Source of the DNA: Bactericera cockerelli
Lineage: Eukaryota; Arthropoda; Insecta; Hemiptera; Triozidae
Reading direction: 5' to 3'
DNA: 64,000 bases
Assembly (NCBI GenBank): GCA_024516035.1
Contig: CM044958.1
Span: 41,378,099 to 41,442,098 of the forward strand
A model generated the notes under the pieces. It made no database searches, was not told the DNA's origin, and saw nothing but the letters and a program-made list of their open reading frames with translations. Every line of letters starts with the position of its first letter. The first letter of the stretch is position 1. Positions 31,545-40,801 of this stretch are shown one piece after another. A program made the translations under genes and the position numbers.

Positions 31545-32048
31545 ATGTATATACAATCTTTATATTCATTATCATTAAACAGTATAAGTCATCAACTCTT
31601 TCAACAACATGAAGACCTTTTTTATTTAATCTTTGAGGATGTGCATGAAAAACATGCAGATCGACATTTTTACTCTGTAATAGATACATTTATGACCGAA
31701 AAAGGTTATAAAAATAAGATTACAGAAACAATTAAACAATTTCAAGTACCTCTAAATATACAAGAAGATATTTTTAAATTTTTTTATAATGATATAGTAA
31801 ATATTGAGCGTTATGTGCTGGAATTTGTTCTAGAATATAGTCCAAAATGTGTTCAAGGTGAGCCTTGTCAACATATGAGAATATATTCTTTTGCAGAATC
31901 TCTTATACCTCATATTAGTGAAAATATAACAATGTTTAATTGTGTTACAACACATGCACATTATTTTCCAAAAGATTGTGATGATATCATGTGTGATATA
32001 ATGGAGGAACTTGAAAGAGACGAAATTGAATTAGCCAACATGTATTGA
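31545..32048 (+). CDS. Small unknown Maverick protein A (167 aa)
   Basis: Acidic, mostly helical by composition (HEDLFYLIFEDVHEKHADRH, VPLNIQEDIFKFFYNDIVNI) with a Cys-containing middle (SPKCVQGEPCQHM) and a very acidic tail (DDIMCDIMEELERDE). Similar in size and helix/Cys layout to the two following ORFs and perhaps a distant paralogue. Ends 15 nt before the next ATG. Function not recognised. Confidence 0.6.
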   Translation: MYIQSLYSLSLNSISHQLFQQHEDLFYLIFEDVHEKHADRHFYSVIDTFMTEKGYKNKITETIKQFQVPLNIQEDIFKFFYNDIVNIERYVLEFVLEYSPKCVQGEPCQHMRIYSFAESLIPHISENITMFNCVTTHAHYFPKDCDDIMCDIMEELERDEIELANMY

Positions 32049-32063
32049 AAGAGTTGAAAAATA

Positions 32064-32531
32064 ATGTATAAATTAGAAGAATTAGCATTAAGACAAGCAA
32101 TATTTACTTTTTCCAGAACTCATGTTGATAAAATCATTAGCTACTTTGAAAATTTACATACTGTTTCTTTACCTATTGATTTTTTCTTTTTTCACATCAA
32201 ACCAAATGTTGTAAAAATCGGCTTACCTCCGTCCATAACTTATTGTTTTCTTCGTCGGTTCGAAGATCTAATAAATTTACTTAAAAATCGAAGTCATTCA
32301 TATTTATATCGTATTTGTAGATGTAATAATTTTAAATATGTGGAAAGTGAGTATCAGGACTGTTATCATGAACAGTTGAGGATAAAATTTCTCATGTCCG
32401 TAAAAGATATTTTTACAAATTTCCATTTATTTAACACTTTATGGAATGAAAAAATAACTACTCAGCATGATGATATTTACTTTAAATATCCAGAAAAGTC
32501 CACTTGGGATTTAATATTTGATTGGTCCTGA
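32064..32531 (+). CDS. Small unknown Maverick protein B (155 aa), paralogue of the next gene
   Basis: LEELALRQAIFTFSRTHVDK then GLPPSITYCFLRRFEDLINL and a CRCNNFKY motif align with the following ORF (LEDIAYKSLVFYFFKIHVDS, HLPSIYYTKFREHIIDLVYM, CYCNNYKY). This is a clear tandem gene duplication. Aromatic-rich helices and a Cys pair are the only visible features. No known domain. Confidence 0.65.
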   Translation: MYKLEELALRQAIFTFSRTHVDKIISYFENLHTVSLPIDFFFFHIKPNVVKIGLPPSITYCFLRRFEDLINLLKNRSHSYLYRICRCNNFKYVESEYQDCYHEQLRIKFLMSVKDIFTNFHLFNTLWNEKITTQHDDIYFKYPEKSTWDLIFDWS

Positions 32532-32573
32532 TACCGTCCGCCCACAATTGTTTATTACACTACATTTTTTTCA

Positions 32574-32975
32574 ATGGATTCTCTTGAAGATATTGCTTAT
32601 AAAAGCCTTGTATTTTACTTTTTCAAAATTCATGTCGATTCAATAATCACATTTTTTGACAATTATTGTAACTCTCCTGATATTATTTCATTTATCTATG
32701 ATTTTATCATACCACATGTTCAACAATTACATTTACCCTCAATATATTATACCAAATTTCGTGAACATATTATTGACTTAGTATATATGCTATTTTTGTC
32801 TGCTCTAGAACATAATGCATCTCGCAAGTGTTATTGCAATAATTATAAGTATAATAGAAATGTCAATAGGAGGGAATGTATCGAAGAAAGAACTTTTCAA
32901 TTATATTTGAGTGAAGTGAGAAAAGTTCTAACAGACTTTGATTCTTTCAGAATACTTTTAGCTGAAATTTATTAA
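32574..32975 (+). CDS. Small unknown Maverick protein C (133 aa), paralogue of the previous gene
   Basis: Same layout as the preceding ORF: N-terminal LEDIAYKSLVFYFFKIHVDS, central PxxxYxxF region and CYCNNYKY, then ECIEERTFQLYLSEVRKVLT. Shorter at the C-terminus. It ends 27 nt before the polymerase ATG, a gap that contains TTTTTTTTATTCTAG, which would serve well as a splice acceptor for a polymerase mRNA. Confidence 0.65.
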   Translation: MDSLEDIAYKSLVFYFFKIHVDSIITFFDNYCNSPDIISFIYDFIIPHVQQLHLPSIYYTKFREHIIDLVYMLFLSALEHNASRKCYCNNYKYNRNVNRRECIEERTFQLYLSEVRKVLTDFDSFRILLAEIY

Positions 32976-33002
32976 CCATTTTTTTTATTCTAGACTTTCA
33001 CT

Positions 33003-36000
33003 ATGGAGGTGTCTAGACTACATATTGCGTTCTGTACAATATGTGAGGAGTATTATAGTTTTACAAGCGATGCTCAAAAAAGGGAACATGTTAACTCTGT
33101 ACAGCATCAAAGAAACACTTTCAACAGTTATCCTGACAATGTTACATTAGTAGAGTCTGCCTATGGGAATAGAATGAGAGTATATTTTGTTAAAAATTAC
33201 ACCTATAAAAATTCAAATCAATTTCTTCAAGAGTTTGTAAAAGACAAAGTGATGGAGTTGAAAGATGAATTTTTGAGAAATTATCAGAGTTTCAAATTTT
33301 CAGCTAAATACTTTGTTTTTTTCAAACAAATCACCAAAGAAGATGAGATTAAACTAGCCTCATTTAAAACCAAAAATTTTATAGTGTGTCAAAGTGTAGA
33401 CTTTGATAATGTATGGCAGGAGGCTGTAGAAAGTTTACTATCGGAAATGCTTGATTTTGAATTGAAAGGAAGCGGTTGGACCATGGAGTCAATCGGTGGA
33501 ATTATGCTCTCCTTCTTGCAATACCAACCTATTCGCTGTGGAATCTTTATTGAGACCCCGGATTTTCTTGAGAATAAACGAAAAACTGTATTTAATGTCA
33601 AAATCAATGACAACTATTGCTTTAAATATTCAATGTTGGTTAAGTTTATTTCCCATTGGTCAAAACGTAATTATAAGAAAAGCTATACAGATTTGGACAG
33701 TAAATACAATTGGTCGGGTTTGTCATGGCCAGTTAAAATTGACGAGCTGGACATATTCGAAGGTAACAATCCGGGGGTAGCAGTAAATGTTTACACTGTG
33801 GACACAAACAATATGATCCAACCGTTTCGCATTTCCAGAATTGATAACATGCAGAGTTCAAATGATTTACTTTTGCTTAGAAATAATGATGATGATACTG
33901 TGTCACACTTTGTATATATAAATAATTTTAATGAATTAATGCGTCATACATTACCAGCATCATTGAAAAAAAATGGGTGTCAAACAAAATATTATAATGT
34001 ATGTAAAATCTGTCTATCTCTCTTCCTCGTTGAAAAACATTTTCACGAGCATCAATGTGAGAGACAGCAGACTACGTTCACCCTCGACAGTGTCCCTTCA
34101 TTTCTAAGCAGAAGTAAACATTTACATACCTTTGAGCATGGACTTGGTAGTTTTAAGAAATGTATCATTCATGCTATTGAAAATATTCAAACTTTAAATT
34201 TCGATGGTATACAAGATAATACAAGTTTAAAGCAAGTACTTTGTTTTGAGAAACATAATTCTTTCTTATCCATCAATATTCTTGGTGCGGAAGAAGTTGA
34301 AAAGAAGAAGAGAGTTTTCATTCTCAAAGTTTGTAAGGAGGAAAAGTCAATTCACATTGATTTATTGTTAACTTGTAATGAATCAGGAATACATCATTAT
34401 TCTCTCATTAAAAACTTCAGTAGATTCATTACAAGATTTCACTCCAAAAATACTGCTTATAATACTCGATTTTTCTGCAAAATGTGTTTTACCGCATTTG
34501 GTAATGAAACAAGATTGCTGGAGCATAGAAAATTGTGTGGTAAACAAACTCCTTGTATTGCTTATATGCCAAAACAAGGTGAAAACATTTTAAAGTTTGA
34601 ACATTTTCAGTACGAACAAAAAATTCCTTTCGTGATTTACACAGATTTTGAGTGTATTTTGAAAAAAGTTAGCTCTTGTGAACCATCATCCCTCAACTCA
34701 TACACTTTAACCACTCAACAACATGTGCCTTTTTCTTTTTCCTACTATGTGATTGGACCAAATACCAACAAGTTGATTACATACACAGCTAAAGATGAAA
34801 ATGAAGATGTTGTTGAGATATTTTTCAAGATGTTGATTGATGATGTAAAGCAAATAGATGAATTTTACAAGTCACATGTTCCACTCAACCTTTCACCCGA
34901 TGATTGGAGACGTTTTCACGAAACCAAAGAGTGTGAACATTGTAAAAGAACTTTTACGGACACTTTGAAAAAAGTGAGGGATCACTATCATTATGGTGAT
35001 GGGAGCCTTCGAAAAGTTCTTTGTAATAAATGTAATTTAAAATTTAAGAATGAAAAATTTGTCCCTGTTGTAGCACACAATTTCTCGGGCTATGATAGTC
35101 ATTTAATTATACAAGGTTTAAATTATGATGATAAAAAAATAGATATAATTCCAAATTCAACGGAAAAATACGTTTCCTTTTCAAAGAAGGTTACCGACAA
35201 TCTCAGTGTTCGATTCATTGATTCATTTCGGTTTTTGTCGGGTAGCCTAGACAAATTAAGTAAAACATTGCCCAAGGAAAAATTTTATCATACAAGGAAA
35301 CATATTCAATCGGACATTGATTTTGAATTATTGACTAGGAAAGGAATTTTTTGTTACGAGTATCTCGATAGCTATAGTAAATTGTCAGACACTAAGACGT
35401 TACCCCCTCTTGATGAATTTTATTCCTCTTTAACAAATAGTTCGGTTACTCAGGAAGATTATAATCACGCTCAGAAAGTGTGGACACATTTCAAGTGTCA
35501 AAACTTGAAAGAATATTCGGAAATTTATCTGAAAACCGATGTGTTATTATTGGCAGATATTTTTGAATCCTTCCGGTCCCTTTCCCTTGACATATACAGT
35601 TTAGATCCTGTGTGGTACTACTCCTTGCCAGGTTTAACCATGGATGCTATGCTTAAAAAAACAAAAGTCGAAATAGAACTTTTAGTAGACTATGACATGT
35701 ACCTGTTTTTCGAGCAAGCAATTCGGGGAGGTATTTGCCAATGTAATCAAAAGTACGCAGAGGCAAATAATAAATACATGGGAAGTGAGTTTATTTCATC
35801 TGAAAAATCTTCCTATCTCACCTACCTAGATGCTAATAATCTGTACGGTTACAGCATGATTCAGAATCTTCCTTTGAAAGATTTCAAGTGGTTGAATCAA
35901 CAAGAAATCGATAACATCACTATTTTAGATCTTACTCCACAAGATGATGTAGGTTATTTTTTCGAGGTAGACGTGGAATATCCAAAAGAAATTCATGATT

Positions 36001-37064
36001 TACACTCAAATTTACCTTTCCTCTGTGAGAGTAAGAAATCTCCATCATCCAACGCTCATAAACTTCTTACAACTTTAGAAAATAAACAAAATTACATTGT
36101 TCATTATCTATCGTTGAAGCAGGCTTTGGAGCATGGACTTAAACTAATCAAAATACATAGAGGAATAAAATTCACTCAGAGGAATTATCTAGCTCCGTAC
36201 ATTAATCTTAATACTGAGCACAGGAAAAATGCAACCAATGACTTTGCAAAGGACTTCTTTAAATTAGCCAACAACGCTTTGTATGGAAAGCTCATTGAAG
36301 GTGTGCGTAAGAGGATTAATGTACAGCTAGAAACAAATTGGAAACTAGCTAGGAAACGTATTTCAAGTCCATTTTTCGATGACTTTAAAATACTGAAAGA
36401 AAATCTTGTTTTGTTTACATTGAAGAAGAAGCAAATTCAATTTAACAAAGCAATTTTTGCAGGAGTTTGCGTCCTCGACCTCAGTAAAACCTTGATGTAT
36501 CAATTTCATTATGATATTGTACAGCCAAGGTTTGGTCCTGATAATGTAAGGTTACTCTATATGGACACTGATTCATTTTTTTATCAAATTTTTACATCTG
36601 ATTTATACGAGGACTTTTCGAACCTTTCAGAACATTTAGATACTAGTGCATACCCGGCGAATCACCGGTTGTTTTCTCTTCAAAATAAAAAGGTACTCGG
36701 AAAGTTCAAAGATGAATTGGATGGTAAAATTTTGAAAAAATTTGTGGGCATTGCGAGTAAACTCTATTCGTATCAAGTTCATGAGGGTAAAATTGTTAAG
36801 AAAGCAAAGGGTGTTAAAAAACATATCACAGAACGTGAAATTATGTTTGAAGATTTTGAAAGATGTATGCATGAAAACATACAACTTTACAAATCTTTTC
36901 ACAACATAGTTTCAAAAAATCATTGTCTCACAACTGTGAAGCAGAACAAACTTGTTTTGAATAATTTCGATGATAAACGTGTTCTTATGAGCGATAAAAT
37001 TAATACCCTTCCCTTTGGTCACTACAAGTTAGAGAATGAGTCTTCAGAAATGGATTTGGAATAA
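33003..37064 (+). CDS. Protein-primed-type family B DNA polymerase (pPolB)
   Basis: 1353 aa, intact. The N-terminal ~530 residues carry Cys/His fingers (CTICEEYYSFTSDAQKREHV near 11-30, CKICLSLFLVEKHFHEHQC near 334, CKMCFTAFGNETRLLEHRKLC near 491). The exonuclease has YTDFECIL (Exo I, DFE near 546), AHNFSGYDSHLI (Exo II, near 691) and YLKTDVLLLADIFE (Exo III). Just before Exo II sits a treble-clef/HNH endonuclease VII-like insert CEHCKRTF...VRDHYH...CNKCN. The polymerase has YLDANNLYGYSM (motif A), NNALYGKLIE (motif B), YMDTDSFFY (motif C, near 1185) and KKFVGIASKLYSY. It replicates the element, presumably by protein priming at the TIR ends. The stop codon overlaps AATAAA. Confidence 0.95.
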   Translation: MEVSRLHIAFCTICEEYYSFTSDAQKREHVNSVQHQRNTFNSYPDNVTLVESAYGNRMRVYFVKNYTYKNSNQFLQEFVKDKVMELKDEFLRNYQSFKFSAKYFVFFKQITKEDEIKLASFKTKNFIVCQSVDFDNVWQEAVESLLSEMLDFELKGSGWTMESIGGIMLSFLQYQPIRCGIFIETPDFLENKRKTVFNVKINDNYCFKYSMLVKFISHWSKRNYKKSYTDLDSKYNWSGLSWPVKIDELDIFEGNNPGVAVNVYTVDTNNMIQPFRISRIDNMQSSNDLLLLRNNDDDTVSHFVYINNFNELMRHTLPASLKKNGCQTKYYNVCKICLSLFLVEKHFHEHQCERQQTTFTLDSVPSFLSRSKHLHTFEHGLGSFKKCIIHAIENIQTLNFDGIQDNTSLKQVLCFEKHNSFLSINILGAEEVEKKKRVFILKVCKEEKSIHIDLLLTCNESGIHHYSLIKNFSRFITRFHSKNTAYNTRFFCKMCFTAFGNETRLLEHRKLCGKQTPCIAYMPKQGENILKFEHFQYEQKIPFVIYTDFECILKKVSSCEPSSLNSYTLTTQQHVPFSFSYYVIGPNTNKLITYTAKDENEDVVEIFFKMLIDDVKQIDEFYKSHVPLNLSPDDWRRFHETKECEHCKRTFTDTLKKVRDHYHYGDGSLRKVLCNKCNLKFKNEKFVPVVAHNFSGYDSHLIIQGLNYDDKKIDIIPNSTEKYVSFSKKVTDNLSVRFIDSFRFLSGSLDKLSKTLPKEKFYHTRKHIQSDIDFELLTRKGIFCYEYLDSYSKLSDTKTLPPLDEFYSSLTNSSVTQEDYNHAQKVWTHFKCQNLKEYSEIYLKTDVLLLADIFESFRSLSLDIYSLDPVWYYSLPGLTMDAMLKKTKVEIELLVDYDMYLFFEQAIRGGICQCNQKYAEANNKYMGSEFISSEKSSYLTYLDANNLYGYSMIQNLPLKDFKWLNQQEIDNITILDLTPQDDVGYFFEVDVEYPKEIHDLHSNLPFLCESKKSPSSNAHKLLTTLENKQNYIVHYLSLKQALEHGLKLIKIHRGIKFTQRNYLAPYINLNTEHRKNATNDFAKDFFKLANNALYGKLIEGVRKRINVQLETNWKLARKRISSPFFDDFKILKENLVLFTLKKKQIQFNKAIFAGVCVLDLSKTLMYQFHYDIVQPRFGPDNVRLLYMDTDSFFYQIFTSDLYEDFSNLSEHLDTSAYPANHRLFSLQNKKVLGKFKDELDGKILKKFVGIASKLYSYQVHEGKIVKKAKGVKKHITEREIMFEDFERCMHENIQLYKSFHNIVSKNHCLTTVKQNKLVLNNFDDKRVLMSDKINTLPFGHYKLENESSEMDLE

Positions 37065-37077
37065 AAAAGAGTTGGAT

Positions 37078-37130
37078 TATAAAACTGTATAAATATATGC
37101 ATAATTGGTTATTCCTTGATTGTCACTCAA
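37078..37130 (+). promoter_or_regulatory. TATA-containing promoter of the 231-aa gene
   Basis: The polymerase stop is followed by TTATAAAACTGTATAAATAT (37078-37097) and, about 30 nt further, TTGTCACTCAAACC (37120-37133), an initiator-like site. The coding ATG is at 37189. Confidence 0.45.
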
Positions 37131-37188
37131 ACCATTAACATCAATATTTTTTACCATTTTTTTGTTGTTGTTTTTTTCCTCGATAAAT

Positions 37189-37884
37189 ATGGAAAATACG
37201 TTTATCGCTGACATTCAGTTTTTTCGTGGTAATGAAAAAGAAGTTATTGTGAAGAGTTTTTCATTTTGTAAACTTTTTGACAACGACTTTGTGCAACATT
37301 TTGTGTTCAAACCACCCTTTGAATTTCAAAAGTTAAATTTACTCCGTCGACGAGAAGCTGCTAATGTTACATTAAATTTTCACCACATGGAGTGGGATGT
37401 TGGTTATATAGAGTATGATCAAGTAGTGAATATCATTCAATCATCTCTTTCTAACGCAACTGAAGTCATTGTAAAAGGACTTGAAAAGGAGAGATATTTG
37501 AATTCTATTTTGTCTAGAAAAACCTGTTACAACATTGAAAATTTAGACTGTCCGAACTTGAAATCTTTGAAAGTTAATTTATCTTTGCAAAACCCCTCTC
37601 CTCCAGTATCAAGTATAAATGTAATCGTCATGAAACATTGGTTTTGTGAGTTATTGAAACATACATTAACCTTGACTAATGAATCGATTAAAAAATTTCA
37701 CGATTATGGCTTTTTCTTTTTACAACCAAGAGATTTGTACTTTCTACCTGTAAGTTTTTTAATTTACGCTCTAAGTAGTGATAGTTTAGAAAACAATTCT
37801 TACCGACTAGCACCTCATATTGTACATAATCCTTATTTTAAGAAGTATATCTGTAATGATGATGGCTATGATACTGTAAATTAA
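37189..37884 (+). CDS. Conserved Polinton protein of unknown function (KGLEK type, 231 aa)
   Basis: The true start is taken as ATG 37189 (MENTFIADIQFFRGNEKEVI); the longer frame from TTG 37120 is not needed. Visible motifs are EVIVKSFSFC, HFVFKPPFEFQKL, NFHHMEWDVGYIEYDQV, VIVKGLEKERYL and CPNLKSL. I recognise this arrangement from insect Polinton-derived proteins usually left as hypothetical; a role in DNA metabolism is possible but not shown. Followed by a convergent region with a duplicated 34-bp segment (37887-37920, 37929-37962) and AATAAA signals. Confidence 0.7.
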   Translation: MENTFIADIQFFRGNEKEVIVKSFSFCKLFDNDFVQHFVFKPPFEFQKLNLLRRREAANVTLNFHHMEWDVGYIEYDQVVNIIQSSLSNATEVIVKGLEKERYLNSILSRKTCYNIENLDCPNLKSLKVNLSLQNPSPPVSSINVIVMKHWFCELLKHTLTLTNESIKKFHDYGFFFLQPRDLYFLPVSFLIYALSSDSLENNSYRLAPHIVHNPYFKKYICNDDGYDTVN

Positions 37885-38062
37885 TTTTTGTTTAATGTAT
37901 AACCCTTATTTTATTTTGTATCCTACTTTGTTTAATGTGTAACCCTTATTTTATTTTGTATAGATATAAATAATAACAACATTTTTTTACTCTGTATTTT
38001 CTTATTTATTTTAATAAACAACTTAATAATATAAATACATACAGTTGATGTTTATTTATTTT
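37885..38062. terminator. Convergent 3' region with poly(A) signals and a short tandem duplication
   Basis: Between the plus-strand 231-aa gene and the minus-strand integrase. TTGTTTAATGTNTAACCCTT occurs twice. AATAAA at 38013 serves the plus strand; TTTATT motifs at 38049-38056 would read AAATAAA on the minus strand. Confidence 0.55.
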
Positions 38063-39007
38063 CTATTTCTGAAGTAGGTAAGAGGTAGGAATCCATTGAT
38101 TTTCCTCAGGTCCAAAACCTAAATATTTTACTAAAACCTTATCACCTTTACGTTGTAGAATTTTTTCTATGAGATAAACATCTGGGTGTGAGGTCTTGAG
38201 TAGCTCCTGTTCATAGAAACAACCGCGTATTGGTTTTCCATGTAAATCTTCTAGATGATATACCCTGGGAAAAGTATTACCAACCGTAACCACTCGAAAT
38301 ACTTCATAACTCCAGTTGGCTTCATATCCTTTTTGAAACAAATGTTTCACTTTGGAAATTCGTACTAGATCACCTATTTTGAATTTACTAGTCCTAGAAC
38401 TATCTAGAACTTGCTTGTGTTTATTCAATCGTAGCGCTACGAGACTTTGATTTTTAAGGTTTACATCTTGGGGGGCCATACCAATAGAGCGATGTTTGGT
38501 GGCATTGTAGGTAGACACAAGAGTTGACAAAATGTTCAACCATCTGTATGAGCCAAGCAAGTTAAATTCTATCCACATTTTAGTCTTCAAAGTTCGATTA
38601 AACCGCTCTACTATAGCAGCTTTCATGGGGGAAAATGTACTATAGTGGTTAATGTTATATTTTTGCATTAGTTTGCGGAATGGATGACCAAAAAATTCTT
38701 TGCCAGCATCCGTTTGCAAGTGGGTTGGTATCATATTGGGTTTCAACTTTTCTAGAACATATTTTTCCATCTGCTTGGCAACTTCAGCACTTGTTTTGTT
38801 TTTCAACGGTGCACAATAAGCGTACTTGGAGAAGCAGTTGATGCAGGTAAGTATGTATTTATAACCATTATTTTTATTAGCATATGGAATCATTTCCACA
38901 AGATCAGCTTGGAAAAGATCATGAACATTGCGAAGTAGGGTTCTGCGGTGGGGAAAGAATTTTCTAGCAGGACGATGTAGCTCCAAAACCAAATCACGTT
39001 TTGACAT
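38063..39007 (-). CDS. Maverick retroviral-type integrase with C-terminal chromodomain
   Basis: 314 aa. Catalytic triad D35 (FQADLVEM), D100 (HLQTDAGKEFF) and E134 (AIVERFNRTLK) of the rve integrase fold. A C-terminal SH3-like basic stretch (KFKIGDLVRISK) is followed by a chromodomain at 276-312 (DVYLIEKILQRKGDKVLVKY, FGPEENQWIPTSYL) that could target chromatin. It catalyses insertion with the 6-bp staggered cut matching TATTTC. Its ATG overlaps the stop of the upstream gene as TAATG, so it is probably translated by reinitiation from a shared message. Confidence 0.95.
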   Translation of the reverse strand: MSKRDLVLELHRPARKFFPHRRTLLRNVHDLFQADLVEMIPYANKNNGYKYILTCINCFSKYAYCAPLKNKTSAEVAKQMEKYVLEKLKPNMIPTHLQTDAGKEFFGHPFRKLMQKYNINHYSTFSPMKAAIVERFNRTLKTKMWIEFNLLGSYRWLNILSTLVSTYNATKHRSIGMAPQDVNLKNQSLVALRLNKHKQVLDSSRTSKFKIGDLVRISKVKHLFQKGYEANWSYEVFRVVTVGNTFPRVYHLEDLHGKPIRGCFYEQELLKTSHPDVYLIEKILQRKGDKVLVKYLGFGPEENQWIPTSYLLQK

Positions 39008-40308
39008 TATTCTATTGGAACGGGAAGTCGGGTTGCTTTTTCTTCAACTTCTCCTATTTTCTTCGGTGTTTTTGATTTTACAAGAGGCTCCAATTTTTCA
39101 TACAAGAGAGGTTCAAATATCAGATTTCTAATTTTTAAACTAATGTCAGTTTTGAGCTCGTCAAGTATATTCAACTTGATATAGTTTTCAATTGTTTCAT
39201 TGGAGATTTTAATTTGTTCTTTTATAGAGATTATTTCCACATCCAATTTCTCCAATATTTCTTTGCTAAGTTGAGTTACAACTTTTTCTAGAACGTCATC
39301 CGTAATTTCACCTTCATTCCAACTTGATAGAAATGCTGCCAGTATCTTGTCCGTATTTATTCTGACGAGTAAATTGGAACGCAATTGTTGTAAAAATTTC
39401 TTTTTGTTAGACTCTTCAAGAAGGAAATTATTTAAATTTTGAGTAAACATTTTTGTAAGTTCACTTCGAATTTGTAGTTTTTCTTCCTCAACTTTTCTTT
39501 TGAAATCAGTTTCATGAGTTGACAGCAATGAAGTTAACATATTTGTTACTTCAGTTTTCAATTTTTTCTCCTTTTCACTCACAATCTCCTTGAAATCGGA
39601 CTCGTGATTTTTTTTGTAATTGCGAAAAGTTGTTGCGTAGAGAGCTTTATTGTCCAAAGCATTGAGATCTCTTCTCAAAGAAGCAGTCACAAGCAGATTT
39701 TGTTTATTGTGTTGATCTACTGTTTTTTTTATTTCTATAAGAGGTGAGAACTTGTTATCCAACTCATGTATCCTGCTAGAAAGATCTTCTTTCACTTTGT
39801 TCACGTCCTCATTCATCTTTTGTTCTTTTTCTCCGGCCTCAACAATGTAATCATCGAACGCTTTTTTTAGTACAAATTTAGAATTATAAATCTCATTGTC
39901 CTGTTTTCTGTTTTGTTTCAATTCGTCCACAGACAACTTTATATCGCTCACACTTTTATCATTGTTTGCTTTGTATTCTGCAAAAGATTTTTGTTCCAAA
40001 AATGTGTTATTAGCCACACGTGTGGGTACAAAATTATTCTTACTGATGTGGTTGGATAAATTATCAAACGTTTTTCTTTCTACAAAATAGGATACTAACT
40101 TCTGAACATGAGACTGGCGAGGAAATTCTCTCATAAATTTCTTCACTTCTTTTTCAGTTTGACTTTCAATTTCATTTTTGTTCCTCTCTTCAGGTTGTTC
40201 TTGTTTGTGATGTCTTTTCAGAGCTCGTCTTATGACGTGGTGAAGCTCACTCTCACCAAAATAGTTTATGGAATGGTTCTTCATAACTAACTGTTTGTTT
40301 CTGCACAT
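39007..40308 (-). CDS. Long coiled-coil Maverick protein (433 aa)
   Basis: Start taken at ATG 40308 (MCRNKQLVMKNHSINYFGES), five nt after the TAG of the upstream gene; the GTG at 40314 is not needed. Charged heptad-like sequence from about residue 110 to 400 (VSDIKLSVDELKQNRKQDNE, KKLKTEVTNMLTSL, EILEKLDVEIISIKEQIKIS) indicates a long coiled coil. It ends in TAATG with the integrase start. Insect Polintons often have an uncharacterised coiled-coil ORF here. Function unknown; a fibre, scaffold or terminal-protein role is conceivable but unproved. Confidence 0.75.
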   Translation of the reverse strand: MCRNKQLVMKNHSINYFGESELHHVIRRALKRHHKQEQPEERNKNEIESQTEKEVKKFMREFPRQSHVQKLVSYFVERKTFDNLSNHISKNNFVPTRVANNTFLEQKSFAEYKANNDKSVSDIKLSVDELKQNRKQDNEIYNSKFVLKKAFDDYIVEAGEKEQKMNEDVNKVKEDLSSRIHELDNKFSPLIEIKKTVDQHNKQNLLVTASLRRDLNALDNKALYATTFRNYKKNHESDFKEIVSEKEKKLKTEVTNMLTSLLSTHETDFKRKVEEEKLQIRSELTKMFTQNLNNFLLEESNKKKFLQQLRSNLLVRINTDKILAAFLSSWNEGEITDDVLEKVVTQLSKEILEKLDVEIISIKEQIKISNETIENYIKLNILDELKTDISLKIRNLIFEPLLYEKLEPLVKSKTPKKIGEVEEKATRLPVPIE

Positions 40309-40313
40309 AGACA

Positions 40314-40655
40314 CTATTTATATCCTCTTCTAGTAGGCACTTTGTAGGGAACACTTCTTTTAACGTTACAACTACTATTACTTGTTGGTTGAGGCTGCTG
40401 CTCCACGTTTGGCATTTCAAACAAAAACTCTTCCAGAACATTACCTTCATTTTCTACTACGGGTACAAAGTTATAGGTCGCTTCAGTGACGGTATTACTA
40501 TCATTACTTGAGATGGTGGCTTTCTTCTTTTGTTTACTGATATATGGCTTCTGGAAGAGTGGACGAATGTCAATGCCATGATGTGTAAGCCAATACATTA
40601 CATGAATAGGTATTTCTTGTTTTTGACAGTGACAACCTTCCATTTTGCACACCAT
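40314..40655 (-). CDS. Small Maverick protein with N-terminal Cys/His motif (113 aa)
   Basis: MVCKMEGCHCQKQEIPIHVM gives a CxxxxCxC...H pattern that may bind zinc; HVMYWLTHHGID follows. The rest is polar and probably disordered, ending VKRSVPYKVPTRRGYK. First gene of a tight minus-strand trio with the coiled-coil protein and the integrase. No family recognised. Confidence 0.6.
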   Translation of the reverse strand: MVCKMEGCHCQKQEIPIHVMYWLTHHGIDIRPLFQKPYISKQKKKATISSNDSNTVTEATYNFVPVVENEGNVLEEFLFEMPNVEQQPQPTSNSSCNVKRSVPYKVPTRRGYK

Positions 40656-40801
40656 TTTATTTTTTTTAAGAAAAAATATTCACAAAAAACGCGAGCCAAG
40701 TTACGCGAACTGTACAAGAGGTCAGTAACTTTACAACTGAGTTCCACAAGTTTCATTATAAATACTAATCACCAAACGGACTACTCCTCATTAACTCCAA
40801 C

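Noticed and set aside
37120..37188. Signal peptide on the 254-codon ORF (hydrophobic N-terminus from TTG 37120)
   Set aside because: There is no ATG there; the apparent hydrophobic leader is T-rich 5' UTR and the family start fits ATG 37189.
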